From assembly GCA_027485165.1 (NCBI GenBank), contig JAIXRN010000064.1, forward strand, positions 62,001 to 126,000: a DNA stretch of 64,000 nucleotides. Reading direction: 5' to 3'. Every line of letters starts with the position of its first letter. Within the stretch, counting starts at the first letter, position 1. Made by a program: the position numbers and the translations under genes. Below, piece after piece: positions 50,267-58,999 of this stretch. Below the pieces are notes generated by a model. The model did not search any database and was not told the origin of the DNA. It saw nothing but the letters and a program-made list of their open reading frames with translations. This DNA is from Rubrivivax sp. (GTDB taxonomy: Bacteria > Pseudomonadota > Gammaproteobacteria > Burkholderiales > Burkholderiaceae_C).

Positions 50267-52186
50267 CTAGGAATTGACAGCGGCCAGGGTCGGGCGCAGG
50301 GCAAAGCGCTGGCGGATGGACTTCTCGATGCCGGCAGCGTCCAGCCCGCAGTGGGCCAGGATCTTGGCCGGGTCGCCATGTTCGGTGAAGACGTCGGGCA
50401 GGCCCAGGATCAGCAGCGGCACTGCCACGCCGGCCGCGGCCAGGCATTCGGCCACGGCACTGCCGGCGCCGCCCATCGTGCAGCCTTCTTCCACCGTCAC
50501 CAGTGCGTCGCAGCTGCGGGCCAGCTGCAGCACGAGGTCGGTGTCCAGCGGCTTGACGAAGCGCATGTCGGCGACCGTGGCGTCCAGCGATTCAGCGGCC
50601 TTCAGCGCCGGCTGCAGCAGCGTGCCGAAGGCCAGCATGCCGATGCGCGGCAGAAGTTCGCTGCGTTCGTTTCGGCTGGCCTGGCGGCGCAGCACGCCCT
50701 TGCCCCAGGGCCAGGTGGCCAGTTCGGTACCAGCGGGCACGCCGGTGCCGCTGCCGCGCGGGTAGCGCACGGCAGCCGGGCCGCTGTGGCGGAAGGCGGT
50801 GCTCAGGGCCAGCCGGCATTCGGCTTCGTCGCTGGGCACCAGCAGGGCGCAGTTCGGGATGCAGCGGACATAGGCGATGTCATAGGCGCCCGCATGGGTG
50901 GGGCCGTCAGCCCCCACGATGCCGGCACGGTCGAGCGCGAACATCACCGGCAGGTTCTGGATCGCGACGTCGTGGATCATCTGGTCGTAGCCGCGCTGCA
51001 GGAAGGTGCTGTAGATCGCCACGACGGGCTTCAGCCCTTCGCAGGCCAGGCCCGCTGCAAAGGTGACGGCGTGCTGTTCGGCGATGCCCACGTCGTGGTA
51101 ACGCTGCGGAAAGCGATTGTGGAAGTCGACCATGCCCGAGCCTTCTCGCATCGCCGGGGTGATGCCCACCAGGCGTTCGTCGGCCTCGGCCATGTCGCAC
51201 AGCCACTGACCGAACACCTGGGTGAAGCTGGGTTTGCCGGGCTTGCTGGGCGGAAAGCCTTCTGCCGGGTTGAAGCGTGCCGACGCCGCGTGGTACTTGA
51301 CCGGGTCGGCCTCGGCCAGGCGGTAGCCATAGCCCTTCTTGGTGACGACGTGCAGGAACTGCGGGCCGCGGCGGCTGCGCAGGTTTTCCAGCGTGGGAAT
51401 GAGCGATTCCAGGTCGTGCCCGTCGATCGGGCCGACATAGTTGAAACCGAATTCCTCGAAGATCGTGCCGGGGATCACCATGCCCTTGGCGTGTTCTTCA
51501 AAGCGGCGTGCCAGTTCGAACAGGGGCGGCGCGTTCTTCAGCACGGCCTTGGCGCTCTGGCGCGCGGCTTCGTAGAAGTTGCCGCTCATCAGCCGGGCCA
51601 GGTACTTGTTCAGCGCGCCCACCGGGGGGCTGATCGACATGTCGTTGTCGTTCAGGATCACCAGGATGTCGGCGCTGACGCCGGCATGCGGCACGCCGGC
51701 GTTGTTCAGCGCTTCGAAGGCCATGCCGGCGCTCATGGCGCCGTCGCCGATCACAGCGATCGCCTTGCGGTCCTCGCCCTTCAGCTTGGCGCCCAGCGCC
51801 ATGCCCAGCGCCGCACTGATGCTGGTGCTGCTGTGCGCGGTGCCGAAGGTGTCGTATTCGCTTTCGTCGCGGCGCGGAAAACCGGCGATGCCGCCGATCT
51901 GCCGCAGCGTGTGCATGCGGTCGCGCCGGCCGGTGAGGATCTTGTGCGGATAGGTCTGGTGGCCCACGTCCCAGACGATGCGGTCATGCGGGGTGTTGAA
52001 GACGTGGTGCAAGGCCACGGTCAGTTCCACCGTACCCAGGTTGCTGCCCAGATGGCCGCCGGTCTGGCTGACGGTTTGCAACACGAAGTCGCGGACTTCG
52101 GCGCAGAGCTGCCGCAGTTCGGGGCGCGACAGCCGCTTCATGTCGGCGGGGCTGTCGATACGGCTGAGCAGCGTGGGTGAATCCAT
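50267..52186 (-). CDS. dxs: 1-deoxy-D-xylulose-5-phosphate synthase
   Basis: 639 residues from the ATG at 52186. It shows [26 protein letters not shown], the thiamine diphosphate motif [19 protein letters not shown], transketolase-type [18 protein letters not shown], and [22 protein letters not shown]. It makes DXP from pyruvate and glyceraldehyde 3-phosphate, entering the MEP isoprenoid and thiamine/pyridoxal routes. It is third in the xseB-ispA-dxs operon, two bases after the ispA stop. Confidence 0.98.
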   Translation of the reverse strand: MDSPTLLSRIDSPADMKRLSRPELRQLCAEVRDFVLQTVSQTGGHLGSNLGTVELTVALHHVFNTPHDRIVWDVGHQTYPHKILTGRRDRMHTLRQIGGIAGFPRRDESEYDTFGTAHSSTSISAALGMALGAKLKGEDRKAIAVIGDGAMSAGMAFEALNNAGVPHAGVSADILVILNDNDMSISPPVGALNKYLARLMSGNFYEAARQSAKAVLKNAPPLFELARRFEEHAKGMVIPGTIFEEFGFNYVGPIDGHDLESLIPTLENLRSRRGPQFLHVVTKKGYGYRLAEADPVKYHAASARFNPAEGFPPSKPGKPSFTQVFGQWLCDMAEADERLVGITPAMREGSGMVDFHNRFPQRYHDVGIAEQHAVTFAAGLACEGLKPVVAIYSTFLQRGYDQMIHDVAIQNLPVMFALDRAGIVGADGPTHAGAYDIAYVRCIPNCALLVPSDEAECRLALSTAFRHSGPAAVRYPRGSGTGVPAGTELATWPWGKGVLRRQASRNERSELLPRIGMLAFGTLLQPALKAAESLDATVADMRFVKPLDTDLVLQLARSCDALVTVEEGCTMGGAGSAVAECLAAAGVAVPLLILGLPDVFTEHGDPAKILAHCGLDAAGIEKSIRQRFALRPTLAAVNS

Positions 52187-52188
52187 CT

Positions 52189-53091
52189 TCAGTTTTCTCT
52201 CTGCACCACTTTGTCGGCCAGAACGGCCAGGGCGCCGGCGCGTGCGCCCAGGCCGGTGGCCCGCAGCGCGTCGTGGGCCTGGTCGCACAGGGCCTGAGCA
52301 TGACGCCGGGCGGCGTCCAGGCCCAGGATGGACACATAGGTGGGCTTGTTGGAATCCAGGTCCTTGCCAGCCGTCTTGCCCAGGGTTTCGGATGCCTGGG
52401 TGACGTCGAGGATGTCGTCGACCACCTGGAAGGCCAGGCCGATGGCGGCGCCGTAGGCCGAAAGCGCCTGCCAGACGCTGGCGCCAGGGGCCGGCGCCGG
52501 GCGGCCGCAGGCCGCACCCATCAGCACACTGGCTTCCAGCAAGGCGCCGGTCTTGCGGCGGTGCATGTCACGCAGCGCAGCTTCGTTCAGCGTGTGGCCG
52601 ATGCTGGCCAGGTCGATGGCCTGCCCGCCGGCCATGCCGGCGTGGCCGGCCGCGCGCGCCAGCAGCGACACCAGACGGGCCTGGAGCGCGGGGTCGACGC
52701 CGTGGTCCGGGGTCAGCACCTCGAACGCCAAGGCCTGCATGGCGTCGCCGGCCAGCATGGCCTGGGCTTCGCCGAACTGCACATGCACGGTGGGCTTGCC
52801 ACGGCGCAGGATGTCGTTGTCCATGCAGGGCATGTCGTCGTGCACCAGTGAATAGGCGTGGATCAGTTCCACCGCCACGGCCGCACGCAGCGCCGCTTCT
52901 TCATGGCCTTGCAGGGCCTGGCAGGCGGCCAGCACCAACAGGGGGCGCAGGCGCTTGCCGCCGTCCAGCACGCCGTAGCGCATGGCTTGGCCCAGCCCGG
53001 CCGGGGCGCTAGCGGGCACCCAGCGTTCCAGCGCGGCTTCCACCGCCTGCTGCTGGGTGGCGGCCCAAGGGCTGAAGTCGGCGTCGTTCAT
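52189..53091 (-). CDS. ispA: Polyprenyl (farnesyl/geranylgeranyl) diphosphate synthase IspA
   Basis: 300 residues with the first Asp-rich motif [16 protein letters not shown], the second [11 protein letters not shown], the substrate Lys/Arg region [15 protein letters not shown] and [17 protein letters not shown]. The DDxxxxD spacing fits short-chain IspA enzymes. It condenses IPP with DMAPP/GPP to farnesyl diphosphate. The ATG overlaps the xseB stop (ATGA). Confidence 0.96.
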   Translation of the reverse strand: MNDADFSPWAATQQQAVEAALERWVPASAPAGLGQAMRYGVLDGGKRLRPLLVLAACQALQGHEEAALRAAVAVELIHAYSLVHDDMPCMDNDILRRGKPTVHVQFGEAQAMLAGDAMQALAFEVLTPDHGVDPALQARLVSLLARAAGHAGMAGGQAIDLASIGHTLNEAALRDMHRRKTGALLEASVLMGAACGRPAPAPGASVWQALSAYGAAIGLAFQVVDDILDVTQASETLGKTAGKDLDSNKPTYVSILGLDAARRHAQALCDQAHDALRATGLGARAGALAVLADKVVQREN

Positions 53092-53351
53092 TCCGGCGTC
53101 CAGCCTTTCAGCTGGCCGTCTTCCAGCAGCTTCACCTGTTCTTCCACGGTCTGCAGCTTGCCGCGGCAGAAACCCAGCAGTTCAGCGCCGCGGCGGTAGC
53201 CGTCCAGCAACTCGTCCAGCGGCATCTGCCCGCCTTCCATCTGCTGCACCAGGCGGTCCAGTTCGGCCAGGGCCTGTTCGTAGCTTGCAGGGGTCTTCGT
53301 GGGGGCGGCGGCGCTGCGGGGCATTTCGATAGGTGAAATATTCAGGGTCAT
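53088..53351 (-). CDS. xseB: Exodeoxyribonuclease VII small subunit
   Basis: 87 residues, normal for XseB. The core is [54 protein letters not shown], the family signature. It joins XseA to degrade single-stranded DNA. An alternative ATG at 53324 would shorten it by nine residues; neither start has a clear ribosome site. It is the first gene of the dxs operon and divergent from the Rieske oxygenase gene (255-bp gap). Confidence 0.95.
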   Translation of the reverse strand: MTLNISPIEMPRSAAAPTKTPASYEQALAELDRLVQQMEGGQMPLDELLDGYRRGAELLGFCRGKLQTVEEQVKLLEDGQLKGWTPE

Positions 53352-53606
53352 TCTAGACAAAGGGCCGGCCGCCGACGAACCGCGCTTGCCCGCTGTTGCA
53401 CCCAGCGACAAGCCCGCAACGCGGGGACGGCCGGGCCGGGCGGCGCCTGACCCCCGTGCGTAGAATCGCGCCCCTGCCTGCGGCACCCCTGGTGCGCGGG
53501 CCATGGTCTGCCAGCCACGGGTTCGTCCCGACGGGCAGTTCTAAGCCACCCGCAGGGCCACCGGGTGGCGGGGTCGATGTCCATCCATGGAGGATCCACT
53601 CGGATC

Positions 53607-54785
53607 ATGTCGGACCTGAGCCTCAGTCTCCAAGCTCTCGAACGCAGTCGTTCACAACTCCCGGTCTCCAGCTATTTCGATGCCGACCTGTTCCGCCGCG
53701 AACAGGCCCTGGTGCTGCAGCATGGCCCACGCTACCTGGGGCACGCCTTGGCTGTGCCCGAAGTAGGTGACTATCTGGCCTTGCCCCAGGAAGGCGAAGG
53801 CCGCGCCCTGGTGCACACGCGTGACGGCATCGAATTGCTGTCCAACGTCTGCCGCCACCGACAGGCGGTGATGCTGCAGGGCCGCGGCAGCACGCGCGTG
53901 GCGCAGCAGCAGGCTGGCCACATCGTCTGCCCACTGCACCGCTGGACCTACGACCTGCACGGCCGCCTGGTCGGCGCTCCGCACTTCCCGCAGGACCCCT
54001 GCCTGAACCTGCGGAACTACCCGATCCAAAACTGGCACGGGCTGTTGTTCGAACACAACGGGCGCGATGTCGTGGGCGATCTGGCCAAGCTGGGGCCGAA
54101 GGCTGAACTCGACTTCAGCGGCTACGTCTTCGACCGCGCCCACATCCACGAGTGCGACTACAACTGGAAGACCTTCATCGAGGTCTACCTGGAGGACTAC
54201 CACGTCGGGCCCTTCCACCCCGGCCTGGGCCAGTTCGTGGCCTGCGATGACCTGCGCTGGGAATTCGGCCGCCACCATTCGGTGCAGACCGTGGGCGTGG
54301 CGCATGCACTGGAACGCCCGGGCTCGGCCGTCTACCAGCGCTGGCACGACGCCGTGCTGGCGTATCGCAACGGCGTGCCGCCTGAACAGGGCGCGATCTG
54401 GCTGACCTACTACCCCACCGTGATGGTGGAGTGGTACCCGCACGTGCTGGTGGTGTCCACGCTGTTCCCGCGCGGGCCGCGCAAGACCACCAACCTGGTG
54501 GAATTTTTTTACCCCGAAGAGATTGCTGCCTTCGAACGCGAATTCATCGAAGCCCAGCAGGCGGCGTACCTGGAAACCTGCAAGGAAGACGACGAGATCG
54601 CCCTGCGCATGGACGCTGGCCGCCAGGCTCTTTACCAGCGCGGCGACGACGACGCCGGCCCCTACCAGAGCCCGATGGAAGACGGCATGCAGCAGTTCCA
54701 CGAATGGTATCGGCGCGAAATGGGCGTGCCGGCCACGGGCGCGCTGCCTGGCCCTGGCACGTCGGCTCAGGAGCCAGCGCTCTGA
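53607..54785 (+). CDS. Rieske [2Fe-2S] aromatic ring-hydroxylating oxygenase, alpha subunit type
   Basis: 392 residues from the ATG at 53607. The Rieske cluster ligands are in NVCRHRQAVML...HIVCPLHRWTYD (CxH...CxxH, ~residues 85-115), with the mononuclear iron site in VYLEDYHVGPFHPGL. The order Rieske then catalytic domain is standard for oxygenase alpha subunits. No ferredoxin, reductase or beta subunit gene is adjacent, so electrons come from elsewhere. The substrate is unknown. The leader (53470-53606) contains an 8-bp stem GCCACCCG/CGGGTGGC and other GC hairpins. Confidence 0.9.
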   Translation: MSDLSLSLQALERSRSQLPVSSYFDADLFRREQALVLQHGPRYLGHALAVPEVGDYLALPQEGEGRALVHTRDGIELLSNVCRHRQAVMLQGRGSTRVAQQQAGHIVCPLHRWTYDLHGRLVGAPHFPQDPCLNLRNYPIQNWHGLLFEHNGRDVVGDLAKLGPKAELDFSGYVFDRAHIHECDYNWKTFIEVYLEDYHVGPFHPGLGQFVACDDLRWEFGRHHSVQTVGVAHALERPGSAVYQRWHDAVLAYRNGVPPEQGAIWLTYYPTVMVEWYPHVLVVSTLFPRGPRKTTNLVEFFYPEEIAAFEREFIEAQQAAYLETCKEDDEIALRMDAGRQALYQRGDDDAGPYQSPMEDGMQQFHEWYRREMGVPATGALPGPGTSAQEPAL

Positions 54786-54805
54786 GACGCAGCGCGCCGC
54801 TGCTG

Positions 54806-55723
54806 ATGCTGGGCGCGGCACTGTTGTTTTCCTTCATGGGCGCCGGCGTGAAGGCGGCGTCGGCCACCTACAGCGCGGGCGAGATCGTCTTCTTCCGCGC
54901 CGCCGTGGGCCTGGTGCTGATGGGCGCGTTGATGCGCCTGCGGGGCGTGCCGCTGGCCACGCCCGTGCCGGCCATGCACCTGTGGCGCAGCGTGGCGGGT
55001 GTGACGTCGCTGTGCCTGTGGTTCTTTGCCATTGGCGGGCTGCCGCTGGGCACGGCCATCACGCTGAACTACATGTCGTCGATCTGGATCGCGCTGTTCC
55101 TGATCGGCGGCGCGGTCCTGATGCCGGCACCTGGCGCGGCCGGCGCGCCAAGCGGCATCGACGGCCGGCTGCTGGCGTCGGTGCTGGCGGGCTTCGCGGG
55201 CGTGGCCCTGGTGCTGCGGCCCACGATCGAACAGGACCAAATCTGGCACGGCCTGTGCGGCCTGCTGTCGGGGCTGCTGGCGGCGATGGCCTACCTGCAG
55301 GTCAGCGCGCTGGGGCGGGCGGGCGAACCGGAAGAGCGCGTGGTCTTCTATTTCTCGCTGGGCGGGTGCGTGGTGGGCCTGGCCTTGGCCATGGCTACGG
55401 GCGGCCTGCACGCCCTGGGCGCCGGCCCGACGGCCCACAGCCTGGCGGGTCTGGGGCTGTTGCTGGGCATCGGTGTGCTGGCCACGGCCGCGCAGTGGGT
55501 GCTGACGCGCGCTTACGCCATCGGCAACGCCCTGGTGAATTCCGCCTTGCAGTACACCGGCATCGTGTTCTCATCGCTGTTGGGCGTGTGGTGGTTCGAC
55601 GACCCGCTCACGCCGCTGGCGCTGGCGGGCATGGTGCTGATCGTGGCCGCCGGGCTGGCAGCGACCGTGCTGCGCCAACGCGTGGTTCATCCTCACCCGC
55701 GCCAGCCGCCTGCCGAATCCTGA
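54806..55723 (+). CDS. EamA/DMT-family membrane exporter
   Basis: 305 residues from the ATG at 54806, with ten hydrophobic helices in two EamA repeats (LGAALLFSFMGAGVKAAS...; LCGLLSGLLAAMAYLQVSALGRAG...). The ATG cuts close to the first helix. Eight codons upstream a CTG at 54782 overlaps the Rieske stop as CTGA, follows an AGGAG, and would give (M)RRSAPLLMLGA with the usual basic lead; CTG may be the real start. Members export metabolites or amino acids. The substrate is unknown. Confidence 0.87.
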   Translation: MLGAALLFSFMGAGVKAASATYSAGEIVFFRAAVGLVLMGALMRLRGVPLATPVPAMHLWRSVAGVTSLCLWFFAIGGLPLGTAITLNYMSSIWIALFLIGGAVLMPAPGAAGAPSGIDGRLLASVLAGFAGVALVLRPTIEQDQIWHGLCGLLSGLLAAMAYLQVSALGRAGEPEERVVFYFSLGGCVVGLALAMATGGLHALGAGPTAHSLAGLGLLLGIGVLATAAQWVLTRAYAIGNALVNSALQYTGIVFSSLLGVWWFDDPLTPLALAGMVLIVAAGLAATVLRQRVVHPHPRQPPAES

Positions 55724-55751
55724 CCTCCCCCTGCCCCTGAAAGCCTTCGCG

Positions 55752-56609
55752 ATGCAGACGCTGATCTCCGCACCTGACCTGCTGGCCGCTTTGCAGGCCC
55801 CCGCCAGTGCCCGGCCCTGGGTGCTGCTGGACTGCGGTTTCGACCTGGCCGACCCCGCCGCCGGCGAACGCGCCTACGCGGCCGGGCACCTGCCCGGCGC
55901 GCATTACGCCCACCTCGACCGCGACCTGTCGGGCCCGAAGGCGCCGGCGGGCCAGCCCGCGCGCGGCCGCCACCCGCTGCCCGCGCGCGACACCCTGGCC
56001 GCCACCGCCGGTCGCTGGGGCGTCGCCCCGGGGGTGCAGGTGGTGGCTTACGACGCCCAGGGCGGGCCCTATGCCGCCCGCGCCTGGTGGCTGCTGCGCT
56101 GGCTGGGGCATGCCGACGTGGCGGTGCTGGACGGCGGAACCGCCGCCTGGTTGGCCGCAGGCGGCGCGCTGACGGCAGCCGCGCCGGCGCATTGGGAACC
56201 GCAGCCGCCCTACCCCCCATGCCCGGCAGGCATGCCCACCATCGACGCCCCTGCCCTGCTGGCCGCGCTGGGGCAGGTGGCACTGCTGGACGCCCGGGCA
56301 CCGGAACGCTTCCGCGGCGACGTCGAGCCGCTGGACCCAGTGGCTGGCCACATCCCCGGGGCCGTCAACCGCTTCTTCAAGCACAACCTGCAGGCCGACG
56401 GGCGTTTCAAGGCTGCCGCCGCGCTGCAGGCCGAATTCGCAGCCCTGGCCAGCCCGGGCCAGCGCGTCGTGCAGCAGTGCGGTTCAGGCGTGACGGCGTG
56501 CCACAACCTGCTGGCCATGGCCCATGCCGGGCTGGGCGATTCCACCCTGTACCCCGGTTCATGGAGCGAATGGTGTGGCGACACCGGCCTCCCCACCGCC
56601 CGTGGCTGA
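55752..56609 (+). CDS. Thiosulfate/3-mercaptopyruvate sulfurtransferase
   Basis: 285 residues with two rhodanese domains. Domain 1 (~1-140) is inactive-type with AYAAGHLPGAHYAHLDRDLSG. Domain 2 (~155-280) has LLDARAPERFRGDVEPLDPVAGHIPGAVNRFF and the active-site loop QQCGSGVTACHNLL, CGSGVTA being the mercaptopyruvate/thiosulfate sulfurtransferase pattern. It transfers sulfur to cyanide or thiols. It lies 28 bases after the exporter gene, same strand. Confidence 0.94.
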   Translation: MQTLISAPDLLAALQAPASARPWVLLDCGFDLADPAAGERAYAAGHLPGAHYAHLDRDLSGPKAPAGQPARGRHPLPARDTLAATAGRWGVAPGVQVVAYDAQGGPYAARAWWLLRWLGHADVAVLDGGTAAWLAAGGALTAAAPAHWEPQPPYPPCPAGMPTIDAPALLAALGQVALLDARAPERFRGDVEPLDPVAGHIPGAVNRFFKHNLQADGRFKAAAALQAEFAALASPGQRVVQQCGSGVTACHNLLAMAHAGLGDSTLYPGSWSEWCGDTGLPTARG

Positions 56610-56655
56610 AGCGCGGGGCTGAACGGCCGGTCTGAACCGCCCGCCCGGCGCGCGT

Positions 56656-56696
56656 TTGACGACTGTCAATCCGCTCGCGGCCGTTTGCGCGACACT
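56656..56696 (+). promoter_or_regulatory. FNR/CRP-type site and promoter ahead of the universal stress gene
   Basis: A perfect inverted repeat TTGAC-N4-GTCAA (56656-56669) fits the FNR/ANR pattern TTGAY-N4-RTCAA. A -10-like GACACT (56691-56696) follows at the distance expected for activation from a site centred near -41.5. Universal stress genes are often under low-oxygen control. Confidence 0.6.
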
Positions 56697-56739
56697 GAAC
56701 CCACACCGCCCCCAAAGTCCAGGAACCCAGGAGCTCGCC

Positions 56740-57174
56740 ATGTACAAACACATCCTCTTCCCCACCGACGGCTCGGACATCACGCGCAAGGCGCTGCAGC
56801 ATGCCCTGACCCTGGCACGCCTGAACGGGGCCGAACTGCATGTGCTGTCGGTGAAGGACCCCTTCCCCTACAGCGCCATTTCGGAAATGCAGCCCGTGCC
56901 GCCGCAGGACTTCTACGACGCCCAGGAACGCGTGGCTTCAGGCCGCGTGCAGGAAGCGGTGGCTGCGGCACAGGCGGCCGGCATCACCGCGCATGGCGAA
57001 ACGGTGGAAGCCCTACACGCCTGGGAAGCCATCCTGGAACAGGCCAAGGCCCATGCTTGCGACCTGGTGGTGATGGCCTCGCACGGCCGCCGCGGTGTCA
57101 GCGCCCTGCTGCTGGGCAGCGAAACGCAGAAGGTGCTGACGCACAGCACGCTACCGGTGCTGGTGGTGCGCTGA
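56740..57174 (+). CDS. Universal stress protein (UspA family)
   Basis: 144 residues from the ATG at 56740 with CAGGAG upstream. The fold signatures are MYKHILFPTDGSDITRKALQHAL at the start and the nucleotide-binding loop ASHGRRGVSALLLGSETQKVL (G-x2-G-x9-GS), then THSTLPVLVVR. The ATP-binding type is implied by the intact loop. An FNR-like box in the promoter suggests induction when oxygen falls. It converges on the ZIP transporter; a hairpin CTGAC...GTCAG (57171-57190) covers both stop codons. Confidence 0.94.
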   Translation: MYKHILFPTDGSDITRKALQHALTLARLNGAELHVLSVKDPFPYSAISEMQPVPPQDFYDAQERVASGRVQEAVAAAQAAGITAHGETVEALHAWEAILEQAKAHACDLVVMASHGRRGVSALLLGSETQKVLTHSTLPVLVVR

Positions 57175-57186
57175 CGCAGCGCTGTG

Positions 57187-57966
57187 TCAGTGCCCGGCGT
57201 GTAGAAGCGCGCGTGTCGCCGTCACCAGCAGCAAGCCGACAGACAGCCAGGCCACCTGCGTCAGCGTTTCGCGCCAGTTCAGGCGCTGCTGCAACTGTGG
57301 CAGCAGGTCGGCCACGGCCACATAGATGAAGCTGCTGGACGCCACCACCAGAAGGTAGGGCAACAGGGCTTCCCACGGCTCGACCAGATAGAAGCCCAGC
57401 ACGCCGCCAGCCACTGCCGCCAGGCCCGACAAGGCGTTGAAGAACAGCGCCTTGCGGCGTGAAAAGCCCGCATTCAGCAGCACGATGTAGTCGCCGGCTT
57501 CCTGCGGGATCTCGTGCGCCGCCACCGCCAGCGCCGTAGCCACGCCCAGGCGCGGGTCGGCGATGAAGGCCGCGGCGATGATCACGCCGTCGCAGAAGTT
57601 GTGCACGCCGTCGCCCACCAGCACGCTCAGGCCACCGCGCCCGGCCTGCTGGGCGTCGAAGTGATGGTGGTGCCCATGACCGTCGCCTTCGTGGTGGTGC
57701 ACGTGGCGGTAGAGCTCGGCCTTTTCCAGCAGCCAGAAAAACAGCAGCCCGCCCAGCAGGGTGGCAAACAGGGTGTGCGGGCTGGCCGTGCCTTCGAAGG
57801 CTTCGGGCAGCACGTGCAGCAGCGAAGTGCCCAGCAACACGCCCGCCGACAGGCTGACGAGGTTCTTCACCACCCGGCTGAGCACGGTGACCGACAAGGC
57901 GGCCGCGATGAAAACGGAAAGCAGGCCGCCGATGGCCGTGGCAACGATGATGTAGGCAAGGGTCAT
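57187..57966 (-). CDS. ZIP-family divalent metal transporter
   Basis: 259 residues and about eight helices. A His-rich cytoplasmic loop (RHVHHHEGDGHGHHHHFD, ~90-107) precedes the binuclear metal site: VGDGVHNFCDGVIIAAAF (helix 4) and VAAHEIPQEAGDYIVLL (helix 5). ZIP proteins carry zinc, iron or manganese into the cytoplasm. It is not the ZupT subgroup by sequence seen here. It is a single gene, and its promoter faces the dienelactone hydrolase end. Confidence 0.93.
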   Translation of the reverse strand: MTLAYIIVATAIGGLLSVFIAAALSVTVLSRVVKNLVSLSAGVLLGTSLLHVLPEAFEGTASPHTLFATLLGGLLFFWLLEKAELYRHVHHHEGDGHGHHHHFDAQQAGRGGLSVLVGDGVHNFCDGVIIAAAFIADPRLGVATALAVAAHEIPQEAGDYIVLLNAGFSRRKALFFNALSGLAAVAGGVLGFYLVEPWEALLPYLLVVASSSFIYVAVADLLPQLQQRLNWRETLTQVAWLSVGLLLVTATRALLHAGH

Positions 57967-58033
57967 GCAGCCATGCTACCGACCCTGTCAAGCGCCACGC
58001 CGGGGCCGGCGCGGCGCCATGCGACACAGGGCT

Positions 58034-58924
58034 TCAGGCCACGCCGTGGGCCTTGAACCAGGCCAGCGCACGCTGCCAGCCGTCTTCGGCCGCTTCTTTG
58101 CGGTAGCTGGGGCGGTAGTCGGCATGGAAGGCGTGCGGCGCGTCGGGGTAGACGACGAACTGGCTCGTCTGCGCCGCGGCGCTGCCCTTGGCCAGTGCCG
58201 CCTTCATGGCTTCCACCGTGTCCAGCGGAATGCCGGTGTCCTTCTCGCCATAAAGGCCCAGTACCGGACCGGCCAGCTTGCCCACTACGTCGACCGGGTT
58301 GCTGGGCGTGGTCGGGCTGGGCTGGCCCACCAGGCGGCCATACCAGGCCACGCCAGCCTTGATGGCCGGGTTGTGGGCGCTGTACATCCAGGTGATGCGC
58401 CCGCCCCAGCAGAAGCCGGTGATGCCGGCCTTGGCGGTGTCGAAGCCCTGCGCCTTGGCCCAGGCCAGCGTGGCGTCCAGGTCAGCCATCACCTGCGCGT
58501 CGGGCACCTTGCTGATGACTTCGGCGATCAGCTTGCCGATCTCGCCATAGGCCGTTGCATCGCCCTGGCGCACGAACATCTCTGGCGCGATGGCGCAGTA
58601 GCCGGCCTGCGCGAAGCGGCGCGCCACGTCGGCGATGTATTCGTGCACACCGAAGATTTCGCTGATCACCAGCACCACCGGCGCGTTCGGCCGGTTGGCG
58701 GGGGCTGCGCGGTAGGCCGGCATCTTGAAGTCGCCCACCGGAATGGTGACCTCGCCGGCCAGCAGGCCGCTGGACGGCGTCTTCACCACCGTCTGCGCCA
58801 TCACGGGCAGCACGGCAGCGGCAAAGCCCGTGCCCACGGCTGCCCGCACGAAGCTGCGGCGGTCGGGGGTGGCGCCCATCAGGCCCTGGGCGGGGACCAG
58901 GGTGTCGAATTCTTCTTGCAGCAT
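58034..58924 (-). CDS. Tat-exported dienelactone hydrolase family protein
   Basis: 296 residues from the ATG at 58924 with AGGAG upstream. A twin-arginine signal (DRRSFVRAAVGTGFAAAVLPVMA, ~20-43) begins the protein. The alpha/beta-hydrolase core has ISEIFGVHEYIADVARRFAQAGY, nucleophile elbow GFCWGG (Cys), acid in GEKDTGIP and His in PDAPHAFHADY. Dienelactone hydrolases open lactone rings of chlorocatechol breakdown, but many Tat-borne relatives have unknown substrates. Divergent from ppx (75-bp gap). Confidence 0.92.
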   Translation of the reverse strand: MLQEEFDTLVPAQGLMGATPDRRSFVRAAVGTGFAAAVLPVMAQTVVKTPSSGLLAGEVTIPVGDFKMPAYRAAPANRPNAPVVLVISEIFGVHEYIADVARRFAQAGYCAIAPEMFVRQGDATAYGEIGKLIAEVISKVPDAQVMADLDATLAWAKAQGFDTAKAGITGFCWGGRITWMYSAHNPAIKAGVAWYGRLVGQPSPTTPSNPVDVVGKLAGPVLGLYGEKDTGIPLDTVEAMKAALAKGSAAAQTSQFVVYPDAPHAFHADYRPSYRKEAAEDGWQRALAWFKAHGVA

Positions 58925-58999
58925 GCGGTGCTCCTGGCAGACGATGAACAGGGCCGCATTGTGGGCTGGTGCAGCAAAGCCCATTGGCACAATGCGCAC

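Noticed and set aside
52145..52155. GTCGATAC-like string resembling a FliA -10
   Set aside because: It lies within the dxs coding region with no TCAA at the right distance and no flagellar gene downstream.
57171..57190. Hairpin over the usp and ZIP stop codons as a terminator
   Set aside because: The stem is interrupted by mismatches and no T-run follows on either strand; mentioned only as a possible 3'-end structure.
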